A stretch of DNA of 64,000 nt from Flavobacterium noncentrifugens (lineage in GTDB: Bacteria > Bacteroidota > Bacteroidia > Flavobacteriales > Flavobacteriaceae), in NCBI RefSeq assembly GCF_900100375.1, contig NZ_FNEZ01000001.1, forward strand, positions 550,394 to 614,393, in the 5' to 3' direction. Under the pieces are notes generated by a model that saw only the letters and a program-made list of their open reading frames with translations, was not told the origin of the DNA and made no database searches. A program made the translations under genes and the position numbers. Shown one piece after another: positions 34,751 to 43,271 of this stretch (position 1 is the stretch's first letter; each line of letters starts with the position of its first letter).

Positions 34751-35865
34751 TATCAAAAATTAACATACAAAATTTTAAGTCCCTTGAGAATGTAGAAATT
34801 GCGTGTAGTAATTTAAATATTTTGACTGGATTAAATGGCATGGGAAAATCCTCTGTTATTCAAGCATTACTTCTTCTCAGACAATCTTTTGATAAAGGCA
34901 CTTTAACGAATGAGGGTCTTACGTTAAACGGCGACCTAGTGGAAATTGGCGTTGCAAGCGAAGCTCTGTACAAATTCGCGCTTAAAGAAGAGATAAGTTT
35001 TACATTGTCATTCCAAGATCAAAGTAGTCAAGCATGGACTTTTATATACCGCGAGGAAGAAAATTTCACAGGTTCTGATATAATGCCATTCGCGGCTGAT
35101 TTGCCAATCCCACAAAAGTTACAATTATTTTCAATATTTCGCTACGATACTTTCAAATATTTAAATGCCGAGAGACTTGTTAAAAATGAATATCCTATGT
35201 CATATAGCCAAGTTGTCAGAAAAAAGACACTTGGAAAAAATGGAGAGTTTACCGCGCATTTTCTGGAGCATTTCGGGCCAGACGAGATCAACACTAGATT
35301 AATGTATGTGGGTACGGATGTAAATACCTTAAGCTATCAAATATCAGCCTGGATGGCGGATATTAGCCCTGGCATCAAAGTGAAAACAGAGAAAATCCCT
35401 GGCGCAAATTCCATAAAACTAAGATACGAATTCGAAGGTAATGGTGAGACAACTGGCGAGATTACGCCCCTGAATGTTGGCTATGGAATTACATATATAC
35501 TACCAGTTTTGACAGCGTTGTTATGTTCTAAAGCGGGGGATATTCTAATAATTGAAAATCCTGAGTCCCATATTCACCCTAAAGGACAGTCAATTATCGG
35601 AAAACTTTTAGTAAGGACGGCAGAGTTAGGGGTTCAAATTTTTGTAGAAACACATAGTGACCATCTAATTAACGGAATTAGAGTTGCGATTAAACAAGAT
35701 CAAAATCCAGGCATAAACACTTTATCCTTTTTTGTCAGAGGTAAAGAAAAAAATAAAATTTCTACAACCTTGGAAAGTCCAGTTATTGACGCGGACGGCA
35801 GGATTGATTATTGGCCTGAAGACTTTTTTGATGAATGGGATAACAACCTATTAGAGTTATTATAG
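34747..35865 (+). CDS. DUF3696-type AAA/ABC ATPase (OLD-like, no TOPRIM)
   Basis: A 372-aa ATPase. It starts MISKINIQNFKSLENVEI, with Walker A GLNGMGKSS near residue 28, a signature-like LNVGYGITYILPVLTALL, Walker B with DILIIENPESHIHP near 270 and the switch His in FVETHSDHLINGIR. The C-terminal WPEDFFDEWDNNL is typical of DUF3696 proteins. There is no nuclease domain, so it should act as sensor or motor for a partner. It overlaps the DUF262 fusion gene by ATGA and is one base from the next gene. Confidence 0.82.
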   Translation: MISKINIQNFKSLENVEIACSNLNILTGLNGMGKSSVIQALLLLRQSFDKGTLTNEGLTLNGDLVEIGVASEALYKFALKEEISFTLSFQDQSSQAWTFIYREEENFTGSDIMPFAADLPIPQKLQLFSIFRYDTFKYLNAERLVKNEYPMSYSQVVRKKTLGKNGEFTAHFLEHFGPDEINTRLMYVGTDVNTLSYQISAWMADISPGIKVKTEKIPGANSIKLRYEFEGNGETTGEITPLNVGYGITYILPVLTALLCSKAGDILIIENPESHIHPKGQSIIGKLLVRTAELGVQIFVETHSDHLINGIRVAIKQDQNPGINTLSFFVRGKEKNKISTTLESPVIDADGRIDYWPEDFFDEWDNNLLELL

Positions 35866-35866
35866 T

Positions 35867-36793
35867 ATGGAGATTATATTAAATGAACTGTCATTATCAA
35901 ATGTAGAGTCTGCAGATATTGCTAAATCATTATACAACGATCTTTTTCAAATCTGCAATTCCTTTCGTAAAAAATTCAAAACACAAATAGGAATAAAATT
36001 TTCTGAAAGTCCACGCAACTACACATTACACGATGATTTGCCGTTTGAGAAGTGGCTAACTAATTTAAAAAAGGACGATAGAGCGACAATGCTTTCAATG
36101 CTTACAAGGGAAAAAATATTGCATGAGTATCCATATTATAAGGTAGTTGTCGGACTAAATGCTATTGAAAGTAAAAGTATCGGATACGCTTTTGAAAATG
36201 GCGAACTTTTATTTAGTTTCCAATCACGCGAAATGTGGCAAGTCTTAGAATTGCCTGCCATCCAAGAATTAATTGATGAGGATACAGATGATATAATTTC
36301 TAATGATATAATAGTAACAAACTGTTTCGATCATTCGTCTAGCGAACATTACAACGATATTATAGCCGACAACGTACGCAAACTTAATAGTGCCTTGTAT
36401 TCAAGCATCAATTCAGGGAACGAGTTGTGGACAAACAGAGATGTACTATTCCCAAGTTTAATTTTTTGCGATGATCTCGAGGTATATTTAAGAACTCTGT
36501 CAGGAATAGAATTTAAAAATTTGTTTAAAAGGCTCAAGAATTATCAAAGTTATTTTTCAAATTGGTTACACGGAGATTTTGATCGATTAGCCGTAACGGG
36601 AAATGCACGTATAGAGTCAACTTCAAGAGAGATTAAATTTGTTAAAGAACTTACAATAAAATGCCCTGATGGGAACAGTCGGTTTTTTACTTTTCATTGT
36701 GATTATGGGGATAGAGCCAATAGGATGCATTTTTTTCCCGACACGGGAACAAAAAAATGTTATATTGGTTATCTCGGTAAAAAGATCGTTTAA
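35867..36793 (+). CDS. Conserved partner protein of the DUF3696 ATPase
   Basis: A 308-aa soluble protein with no signal peptide or membrane helix. Its C-terminus (SRFFTFHCDYGDRANRMHFFP, then KKCYIGYLGKKIV) resembles the IGY.GKHL ending I associate with proteins found next to DUF3696 ATPases, but I cannot name a family. The N-terminal half is helical with many acidic residues (DEDTDDIISNDIIVTN). There is a one-base spacing from the ATPase gene and it is the last gene of the operon. A role as effector or target-recognition subunit is inferred from context only. Confidence 0.6.
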   Translation: MEIILNELSLSNVESADIAKSLYNDLFQICNSFRKKFKTQIGIKFSESPRNYTLHDDLPFEKWLTNLKKDDRATMLSMLTREKILHEYPYYKVVVGLNAIESKSIGYAFENGELLFSFQSREMWQVLELPAIQELIDEDTDDIISNDIIVTNCFDHSSSEHYNDIIADNVRKLNSALYSSINSGNELWTNRDVLFPSLIFCDDLEVYLRTLSGIEFKNLFKRLKNYQSYFSNWLHGDFDRLAVTGNARIESTSREIKFVKELTIKCPDGNSRFFTFHCDYGDRANRMHFFPDTGTKKCYIGYLGKKIV

Positions 36794-37123
36794 AATATTT
36801 GAAAATTTAAATGATTTGAAAATATTGCAAAACTCACTTTATCGTTTTCAGGGTTTGAATACTCAGGTTCTTTTTGGTCAAACTAACCAGATGAAGAAAC
36901 TCAAGATTATTTTAACTCCTCTCTCATTCCAAGAACTACATCATTGGTCGGTCATGTTATTTCTCCTCCTTTTTAGTATTTATCATAACATGACGTGCCG
37001 CCGGCAAGCTAATTCGCGATGCCGCGGACTCGGTTTTCTCCGCCAACACAAAACTTTCTTCGTGAAAAACAAACGTCAACTTATTGAACCATCCTATTCG
37101 CTTACCAACTATTGGCGGTAGTT
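36794..37123. other. Non-coding gap at the end of the defence operon
   Basis: 330 bases between convergent genes. The first 40 bases are AT-rich with weak inverted symmetry (AAATATTTG...AAAATATT). Bases about 36990-37115 are distinctly GC-richer (catgacgtgccgccggcaag onward) than the island around them and may be a dispersed intergenic repeat or a remnant of foreign DNA. The ORF that spans the gap has no protein-like composition. Confidence 0.4.
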
Positions 37124-37708
37124 TTATTTTCCCTTTGTTTCAAGCTTTACCTTTTCCCACTCTTTTTTAAGCAGTAATTGGGTTTGTTCAGAAAGATTAC
37201 TTAATTCAGTTGTCGCATCGTCGATATCGTTGTCTGAAATGTATTTTTGAGCATATAATCCGATAAAATATTGAATTGAATTTAAAATCTCTAAATCCTC
37301 TTTTGGATTAAATCTTAGCTTCAGAAGATATAGCCTCTTGATGATTTCTTGGTAAGCAATTTTTTCTTGGTATATCAGCGAGTTTCCGTTTAATGAATCA
37401 AAATAATGTCTTTGATATTCATAGTTCACATCATCCATATATTGCTCACTAGGATTTTGTGATTCTGCATCTTGAATAAATTTTTTGTGAAGTACTAACG
37501 TCTCTGATATTATGGAAATTAATTGTGTGATTTCTTCTCTTATAATTGAAAGCCATTTTATTCTTTCTGTTGTTACGGTATCAATGTATTTTGTCGTTTT
37601 TATATTCTTTCTGGTAAAGTAAATATTTATTGTTGCCGCAATGAATGTCAAAAGCACACCAGAAGGCAAGACAAAATCGTTTAATATTTCTTTCATTTCG
37701 TTGTTCAA
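37124..37708 (-). CDS. Membrane-anchored helical protein of unknown function
   Basis: A 194-aa protein with one N-terminal membrane helix (residues about 12-30, LPSGVLLTFIAATINIYFT), then a basic turn (RKNIKTTKY) and a long helical, charged cytoplasmic region that probably coils (TERIKWLSIIREEITQLISI). This one-helix plus coiled-coil layout is frequent among small accessory proteins of defence islands, some of which are membrane-acting effectors. No family is recognised. The XRE gene lies 77 bases upstream on the same strand. Confidence 0.6.
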   Translation of the reverse strand: MNNEMKEILNDFVLPSGVLLTFIAATINIYFTRKNIKTTKYIDTVTTERIKWLSIIREEITQLISIISETLVLHKKFIQDAESQNPSEQYMDDVNYEYQRHYFDSLNGNSLIYQEKIAYQEIIKRLYLLKLRFNPKEDLEILNSIQYFIGLYAQKYISDNDIDDATTELSNLSEQTQLLLKKEWEKVKLETKGK

Positions 37709-37784
37709 AGAATGAAGATCAACTTATATATAGCGAATTATAACTAATACTGCTAATATATATTATATATGCCAATGGCTCTAA

Positions 37785-38222
37785 CTACTCCTCTATAATT
37801 CTGCAATATTTATAATCCTTATTATCTTTCATTTGCTTAAGTTCGTCCTCAGTTATAGGTGTAGTTTCCAGAACATCTAATCTTTTCGGCACCTCGCCAT
37901 CATCATTTAGAACATGTTTTCTGCTATTTGTTTCTATGAGGCGTATCCTTTTAATTACTAGGTCGTGCGATTTAACTTCATCGGGAAGTAAATCATTGTA
38001 AGAATTTTGCTCCAGTGCTATAGCAATTCTTCCGAGCATCCTAATGTTAACCTTTGCGTCGATTTTGGGATTCTCAAGGTTACCAATATAACCTTCAGAA
38101 ACGCCGACCCTTTGAGCTAACTCAACCTGATCAATGCCAGCTTTTATTCGAGCATTTCGAATTTTTTCCATTACTCCAAAATCTATTTCAGAGGTAATTA
38201 TCTCTATTATCATAGTCAACAT
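37785..38222 (-). CDS. XRE-family helix-turn-helix regulator
   Basis: A protein of about 145 aa. The HTH is near residues 20-75 (KIRNARIKAGIDQVELAQRVGVSEGYIGNLENPK). The C-terminal half is charged and has no known domain (VPKRLDVLETTPITEDELKQ). The start is uncertain: ATG at 38222, 38213 or 38171 would all keep the HTH. It closes the AT-rich island and may repress the 37124 gene or the island. The combination with a membrane protein resembles small regulated toxin or phage-defence modules, but that is inference. Confidence 0.7.
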   Translation of the reverse strand: MLTMIIEIITSEIDFGVMEKIRNARIKAGIDQVELAQRVGVSEGYIGNLENPKIDAKVNIRMLGRIAIALEQNSYNDLLPDEVKSHDLVIKRIRLIETNSRKHVLNDDGEVPKRLDVLETTPITEDELKQMKDNKDYKYCRIIEE

Positions 38223-38391
38223 TATAATCGACAATGAAAGGAATTGTTTAATTTATTTCACATACCTATAGCTATGTAATTGTTATTTGTATATATTTGT
38301 CAAATATTAAAAATGCGCACTAGTTTTACTATGTAATGCGTAAATTTGCGATACTTCATATAAAATATTTGAAGCTTTCGCTTTGAATCCT

Positions 38392-38526
38392 GTTTCAAAA
38401 AAACTTGGCAGTTTAAACCCACAGGATGATAAGTAGATTGCTCACGCTTACGGGCGTGGGCTCACTTATTTGTGGGTGGTATGCCAAGTACCTTTGAAAC
38501 GATAAGCTGAGTTCCGCGCCTTTTTT
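38392..38526 (+). ncRNA. Rod-shaped structured RNA, candidate 6S-like RNA
   Basis: Nested helices span 109 nt: GTTTCAAA/TTTGAAAC (38392-38399 with 38493-38500), ACTTGGCA/TGCCAAGT (38403-38410 with 38482-38489), ACCCACA/TGTGGGT (38417-38423 with 38471-38477), ATAAGT/ACTTAT (38429-38434 with 38464-38469) and GCTCACGC/GCGTGGGC at the tip. A T-run follows at 38521-38526. TAAATTTG at 38341-38348 is a consensus -7 element. A long rod with internal loops resembles 6S RNA, and a flavobacterial 6S family is known; assignment needs a covariance search. No ORF overlaps it. Confidence 0.6.
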
Positions 38527-38706
38527 ATTTCCGCTACTCTTCCTCAAAGCAATCTTCATTAAAGTTTCGCTCCAACAATTAAAACGATTTAAATACCACG
38601 TTGATATCTGCGTACCGGTTGTAAAATTGGTTTGGGTTAGTTAAACCGGACGCAGGTTATCAATAATGGTGATACAGTTTTTTATTAACCTGAGTAAGTT
38701 GCGACA

Positions 38707-38740
38707 GATTGCTTCGTCGTTCCTCCTCGCAATGACGTGA
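38707..38740. repeat. Dispersed intergenic repeat (gattgcttcgtcgttcctcc type)
   Basis: The string gattgcttcgtcgttcctcc followed by tcgcaatgac is a widely dispersed intergenic repeat seen in many bacterial genomes. It lies in the 38527-38776 stretch, which otherwise shows no feature. Confidence 0.6.
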
Positions 38741-38776
38741 AGCCTATGATGATATAAAACTACCGGACACAAAAAA

Positions 38777-38810
38777 GCCCTCTGCTTGTCGCTAAACTTT
38801 TGCAGAGAGC
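38777..38810 (+). promoter_or_regulatory. Leader hairpin upstream of the SusC-like gene
   Basis: GCCCTCTGC (38777-38785) pairs with GCAGAGAGC (38802-38810) apart from one mismatch, with a 16-base loop and A-runs on both sides, 40 bases before the ATG at 38851. It could be an attenuator, an mRNA stabiliser or a terminator of upstream transcription. Confidence 0.45.
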
Positions 38811-38850
38811 CTAAGCTAAAAAAAGTAATCTATTAACTCAATCCAAAATT

Positions 38851-41800
38851 ATGAAAACCATTTCATTTATTTCGGGCAGGCGGCATGTATCATACCTTTT
38901 TCTTCTGGTATTTTACATATCCACTACCAATGCCCTGGCACATACCAACATCGTGCCTTTATCCGCCACAGAACAGCAACAACAAACAGTAACAGGAACT
39001 GTAACCTATAACAACATGCCCATGACGGGGGTTACTATTACCGTAAAAGGGAAAAACACCACCGCCATTTCCGGCGAAGACGGAAAATTCTCCATTTCCG
39101 CAAACGGCACAGATACGTTAATCTTCGAATACCTCGGTTTCAAAACGCAATCGATTGCACTAAACAACAGGACAATCCTAAATATCCAACTCGAAGAAGA
39201 TGTTAACGACCTGAAAGAAGTCATAATCAATGCGGGTTATTATTCTGTAAAGGATTCTGAACGCACCGGAAGCATTTCTAAGATCACTGCTAAGGATTTT
39301 GAAAAACAGCCTGTGACCAACGTGCTTGCCGCGATGCAGGGCAGGATGGCTGGTGTCAACATTACCCAAAACACCGGGATTGCCGGAGGCGGTTTCGACA
39401 TTGAAATCCGCGGCCAGAACAGTTTGCGGAGCGGCGGGAACAACCCGCTGTATGTGATCGATGGCGTGCCGTATGCATCGGATTTGATTGGTGCGCGCGT
39501 CACTTCGCCCGAAATGCCGATGCCTACAAGCCCACTGAACAGCTTAAACCCGGGTGATATTGAAAGCATCGAAGTGCTGCGCGATGCCGATGCCACGGCA
39601 ATTTACGGGTCGCGTGGTGCAAACGGCGTGGTGCTGGTCACAACCAAAAAAGGAAAGGCTGGCAAAACAAAGTTTATCGCAAACGTGTCGAGTGGATTCG
39701 GGCGGGTCACGCGCTTCCGCAAGCTGATGAACACCCAGCAGTATTTACAGATGCGTAAGGAAGCTTTTACCAATGAAAACATTACAGAATACCCGTCATG
39801 GGCAACGGACATAAATGGGGAATGGCCGCAGGACCGCGACACCGACTGGCAGGAAACATTAGCCGGAGGCAACGCCGGGTTTACGACCGTGCAGGGTTCG
39901 GTTTCAGGCGGCTCGGAGAACACGCAGTTTCTAGTGAGCGGGAATTACAGCCGCGAGACGACCGTATTCCCCGGGGATTTCAGGTATACCAAAGCCAATG
40001 TGCTTTCGACGATCAACCACAAATCGGAAAACAAGAAATTTACCCTTGGCTTTACTGCCGGATATACCGCCAGGGACAACAAACAGCCCTCGATCGATTT
40101 CATGCAGGAAGCCATCGCGCTTGCACCAAACGCCCCTGCGCTGTATGACGATGCCGGGAACCTGAACTGGCAAAACAATACTTTTAACAACCCGCTGCGT
40201 TATTTGCAGACCGAGGCTGGCGCAAAGACGTATGATTTGCTGGCCAACGCACAGCTTGGGTACAGCATCCTTGAGAATTTGCAGCTGCGCTCTTCATTCG
40301 GGTTTACCGATTTGCGGCATAAGGAAACCAGCGCGTTGCCATCGACGATGTTTGCACCGTCAACCGGGCGAACACCCAGTTCTTCTTCGTTGTTTGCCAC
40401 TACAGCCAACCGCCAGTCCTGGATCATTGAACCGCAGCTGGATTACAAGATTAGTATAGGAAAGGCGAAATTGCAGGCGCTTGCCGGGGCAACGTTCCAG
40501 CAGCAGGATGCCAGCCAGATGACCCAGCAGTTTTATGGCTTTGCCAGCAATGCACTTTTGTACAACCCGGGTTCTGCTTCGCGGATCACGACTTTGTCTT
40601 CGGGCGAATCGGTGTATAAATACCAGGCATTCTTCGGGCGCGTGAATTTTAATTTTGCGCAGAAATACATCATAAACCTTACCGGCAGGCGCGACGGATC
40701 GAGCCGTTTTGGCCCTGGCAACCGCTTTGCGAATTTTGGTGCGGTGGGCGCTGCGTGGATATTTTCGAACGAAAAATTGATTTCTGAAAAGCTTCCATTT
40801 TTGAGTATGGGAAAACTCCGTGCGAGTTACGGGACTTCGGGCAACGACCAGATTGGGGATTACCAGTATCTGGACACCTACAGCACTTCGGGCTATTCGT
40901 ACGGCGTAAGCGGATTGCAGCCCACAAGGCTTTTCAATCCTGACTTTGCATGGGAATCGAACAAGAAGCTTGAAGCCGCTTTGGAAACAGGGTTTTTAAA
41001 TGACCGAATTTCTACAACTGTGGCGTGGTATCGCAACCGCTCCTCAAACCAGCTGGTGGGCATCCCGCTTCCCGGCACTACCGGGTTTTCAGAATTGCAG
41101 GCCAACCTCGATGCTGAGGTTGAAAACAGCGGCTGGGAAGTGACGCTGCGCACAGTCAATGTTAAGACCGAGAACTTCAGCTGGATTACCAGCATCAATT
41201 ATACCATTGCGAAAAACAAGCTGCTGTCATTCCCCGGGCTTGAAAGCTCTTCGTATGCGAACCAGCTGGTGATCGGGCAGCCGCTCAATATTGTAAAATC
41301 CTACCATTACACAGGCCTTGACCCGCAAACCGGGCTTTACACTTTTGAAGATGCCAACGGCGACGGAAGGATATCGGAACCTGAAGACAAGACGGCCATT
41401 AAAAACCTGAACCCGCAGTATTTTGGTGGGGTGCAGAACCAGTTGCGGTACGGCAATTTGCAGCTGGACTTTTTATTCCAGTTTGTAAAGCAGCTCAATT
41501 ACAACCAGTATTACGGCACGGCAGCCCCGGGCAATATGATGAACCAGCCAGCAGCAGTGGTTTCGCACTGGCAGCAGCCCGGAGATACCGGCCCATACCA
41601 AATCTATGCGACCGATTTGAACGATGCCGCCATTACGGCAAATAGCCAGTTCGGATCGAGTGATGCAGCCATCAGCGACGGGTCTTACATCAGGCTGAAA
41701 AACATTTCGCTGTCTTATGATTTGCCTTTGAAATGGACGCGCGGCATTGGCTGCCGCCTGTCGGTGCAGGGGCAAAACATGCTGACGGTCACTTCGTTTA

Positions 41801-41883
41801 AAGGTGCGGACCCAGAGTTTAAATCACCGGGCTACCTGCCGCCGCTGAAAACTATTACTACAAGCCTTCAACTGACATTTTAA
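38851..41883 (+). CDS. SusC/RagA-type TonB-linked outer-membrane transporter
   Basis: A 1010-aa outer-membrane protein. It has a signal peptide to about residue 32, a carboxypeptidase-like regulatory domain (VTGTVTYNNMPMTGVTITVKG...IFEYLGFKTQSI), a plug domain (VLAAMQGRMAGVNITQ, GNNPLYVIDGVPYAS, SIEVLRDADATAIYGSRGANGV), a 22-strand barrel and a terminal Phe (TSLQLTF). There is no STN sensor domain, so regulation is not by a direct anti-sigma contact. It imports a substrate with the SusD partner 11 bases downstream. A peptidase in the same operon suggests peptides rather than glycans. Confidence 0.95.
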   Translation: MKTISFISGRRHVSYLFLLVFYISTTNALAHTNIVPLSATEQQQQTVTGTVTYNNMPMTGVTITVKGKNTTAISGEDGKFSISANGTDTLIFEYLGFKTQSIALNNRTILNIQLEEDVNDLKEVIINAGYYSVKDSERTGSISKITAKDFEKQPVTNVLAAMQGRMAGVNITQNTGIAGGGFDIEIRGQNSLRSGGNNPLYVIDGVPYASDLIGARVTSPEMPMPTSPLNSLNPGDIESIEVLRDADATAIYGSRGANGVVLVTTKKGKAGKTKFIANVSSGFGRVTRFRKLMNTQQYLQMRKEAFTNENITEYPSWATDINGEWPQDRDTDWQETLAGGNAGFTTVQGSVSGGSENTQFLVSGNYSRETTVFPGDFRYTKANVLSTINHKSENKKFTLGFTAGYTARDNKQPSIDFMQEAIALAPNAPALYDDAGNLNWQNNTFNNPLRYLQTEAGAKTYDLLANAQLGYSILENLQLRSSFGFTDLRHKETSALPSTMFAPSTGRTPSSSSLFATTANRQSWIIEPQLDYKISIGKAKLQALAGATFQQQDASQMTQQFYGFASNALLYNPGSASRITTLSSGESVYKYQAFFGRVNFNFAQKYIINLTGRRDGSSRFGPGNRFANFGAVGAAWIFSNEKLISEKLPFLSMGKLRASYGTSGNDQIGDYQYLDTYSTSGYSYGVSGLQPTRLFNPDFAWESNKKLEAALETGFLNDRISTTVAWYRNRSSNQLVGIPLPGTTGFSELQANLDAEVENSGWEVTLRTVNVKTENFSWITSINYTIAKNKLLSFPGLESSSYANQLVIGQPLNIVKSYHYTGLDPQTGLYTFEDANGDGRISEPEDKTAIKNLNPQYFGGVQNQLRYGNLQLDFLFQFVKQLNYNQYYGTAAPGNMMNQPAAVVSHWQQPGDTGPYQIYATDLNDAAITANSQFGSSDAAISDGSYIRLKNISLSYDLPLKWTRGIGCRLSVQGQNMLTVTSFKGADPEFKSPGYLPPLKTITTSLQLTF

Positions 41884-41894
41884 CTCTTACGACC

Positions 41895-43271
41895 ATGAAA
41901 AATATATTTTTTACCACCTGCTTTTTACTGCTTTGCCTTTCAGGCTGCGACAGTTTTACCGAAGTGGAACTCCCGAATTCACAACTCACCAGCAATGCGG
42001 TATTTGAAGACCAGGCTACCGCTGATGCTGTCATGGCAGATATTTACACGAAAATCCGCGACAACGGGCTGCTTACCGGAAATTCCTGGGGCATTTCGAA
42101 CCAGCTGGGGCTTTACGGCGACGAACTGGACTTTTACGGCAACCCGCTTGACGGCTCTTTAGCCTTTTACAACAATGCGCTGTTGGCCTCTTCCACTGAA
42201 GTGGCCGATATGTGGAACAACAGTTACAACCAGGTTTATGCCGCCAATGCGGTAATTGAAGGTGTCGCTAAATCAGCGAGCCTTGCCCAGGCCGATAAAG
42301 ACCGGCTGACCGGCGAAGCGCTTTTTGTGCGCGCACTGGTGCATTTTTATTTGTTGCAGTGCTTTGGCGATGTTCCTTACGTTACCACAACTGATTACAA
42401 TGTGAACCGCAGCGTATCAAGGCAGCCGGAATCGATTGTTTACGGGCTTTTGATGGCTGACCTGGAAGGGGCCGTGTCATTGCTGCCCGAGGCTTATACC
42501 GGAGCGAACCGCGCGCGCCCGAACAAATGGGCGGCAACGGCGCTGCTGTCAAGAGTATATTTGTATGAAGGCCTTTGGGCGGAAGCCTCGAATGCCGCTT
42601 CGGCAGTACTGAACCAAACCGGATTGTATGGTGTTGAAACCGACCTTGACAGGACTTTTGTGATCAGCAGCAAGTCAACCCTCTGGCAACTGATGGCGAA
42701 CTCGGCAGGCGGGAACACTTACGAGGCGCAAACGTTCATCTTTTTCAGCGGCCCTCCAACGGTCTCGGCATTGTCACCAAGCCTGATGGCCGCTTTTGAA
42801 CAGGGCGACCAGAGGAAAGCGCACTGGACAAAAGAAATTACGGGCGATAACGGGGAAACCTGGTACCATGCCTATAAATACAAAGAAAACAGCAGCACTG
42901 GAAGTTCAAAAGAATATTCCATCGTGCTGCGGATTGGCGAACTGTACCTCATCCGCGCGGAAGCAAGGGCTGAGCAGGGAGAGCTTATCGGCGCGAAGGA
43001 AGACCTCGACATAATAAGAAGTGCCGCCGGGCTTGCCCCGACAACTGCCGTAACACAAACCGATATCTTAAACGCTGTACTTGCAGAAAGGCGCGTGGAG
43101 TTATTTACAGAATACGGGCACCGTTTTTTTGATTTGAAAAGAGCGGATAAACTTGACGCGGTGCTTCCGGTAACAAAGCCGGGCTGGGACAGCAGCGACA
43201 GGCTTTTTCCGATTCCGGCTACTGAAATCATGAGGAACCGAAACCTTGCCCCGCAAAATGCAGGTTATTGA
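41895..43271 (+). CDS. SusD/RagB-type surface lipoprotein
   Basis: A 458-aa substrate-binding lid of the SusCD complex. The lipoprotein signal MKNIFFTTCFLLLCLSGC has acylated Cys18. The N-terminal SusD-like region (TADAVMADIYTKIRDNGL) and TPR-like helices (LTGEALFVRALVHFYLLQCFGDVPY) are typical, as are the C-terminal RagB motifs (LYLIRAEARAEQGE, ERRVELFTEYGHRFFDLKR, LFPIPATEI). It is slightly shorter than glycan-type SusD proteins and resembles RagB-like peptide binders. Its last codons overlap the start of the S9 peptidase gene. Confidence 0.94.
   Translation: MKNIFFTTCFLLLCLSGCDSFTEVELPNSQLTSNAVFEDQATADAVMADIYTKIRDNGLLTGNSWGISNQLGLYGDELDFYGNPLDGSLAFYNNALLASSTEVADMWNNSYNQVYAANAVIEGVAKSASLAQADKDRLTGEALFVRALVHFYLLQCFGDVPYVTTTDYNVNRSVSRQPESIVYGLLMADLEGAVSLLPEAYTGANRARPNKWAATALLSRVYLYEGLWAEASNAASAVLNQTGLYGVETDLDRTFVISSKSTLWQLMANSAGGNTYEAQTFIFFSGPPTVSALSPSLMAAFEQGDQRKAHWTKEITGDNGETWYHAYKYKENSSTGSSKEYSIVLRIGELYLIRAEARAEQGELIGAKEDLDIIRSAAGLAPTTAVTQTDILNAVLAERRVELFTEYGHRFFDLKRADKLDAVLPVTKPGWDSSDRLFPIPATEIMRNRNLAPQNAGY

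Noticed and set aside
36669..37121. 150-codon ORF overlapping the end of the defence operon
   Set aside because: The first third is out of frame with a well-supported gene and the remainder has no coherent hydrophobic or domain pattern.
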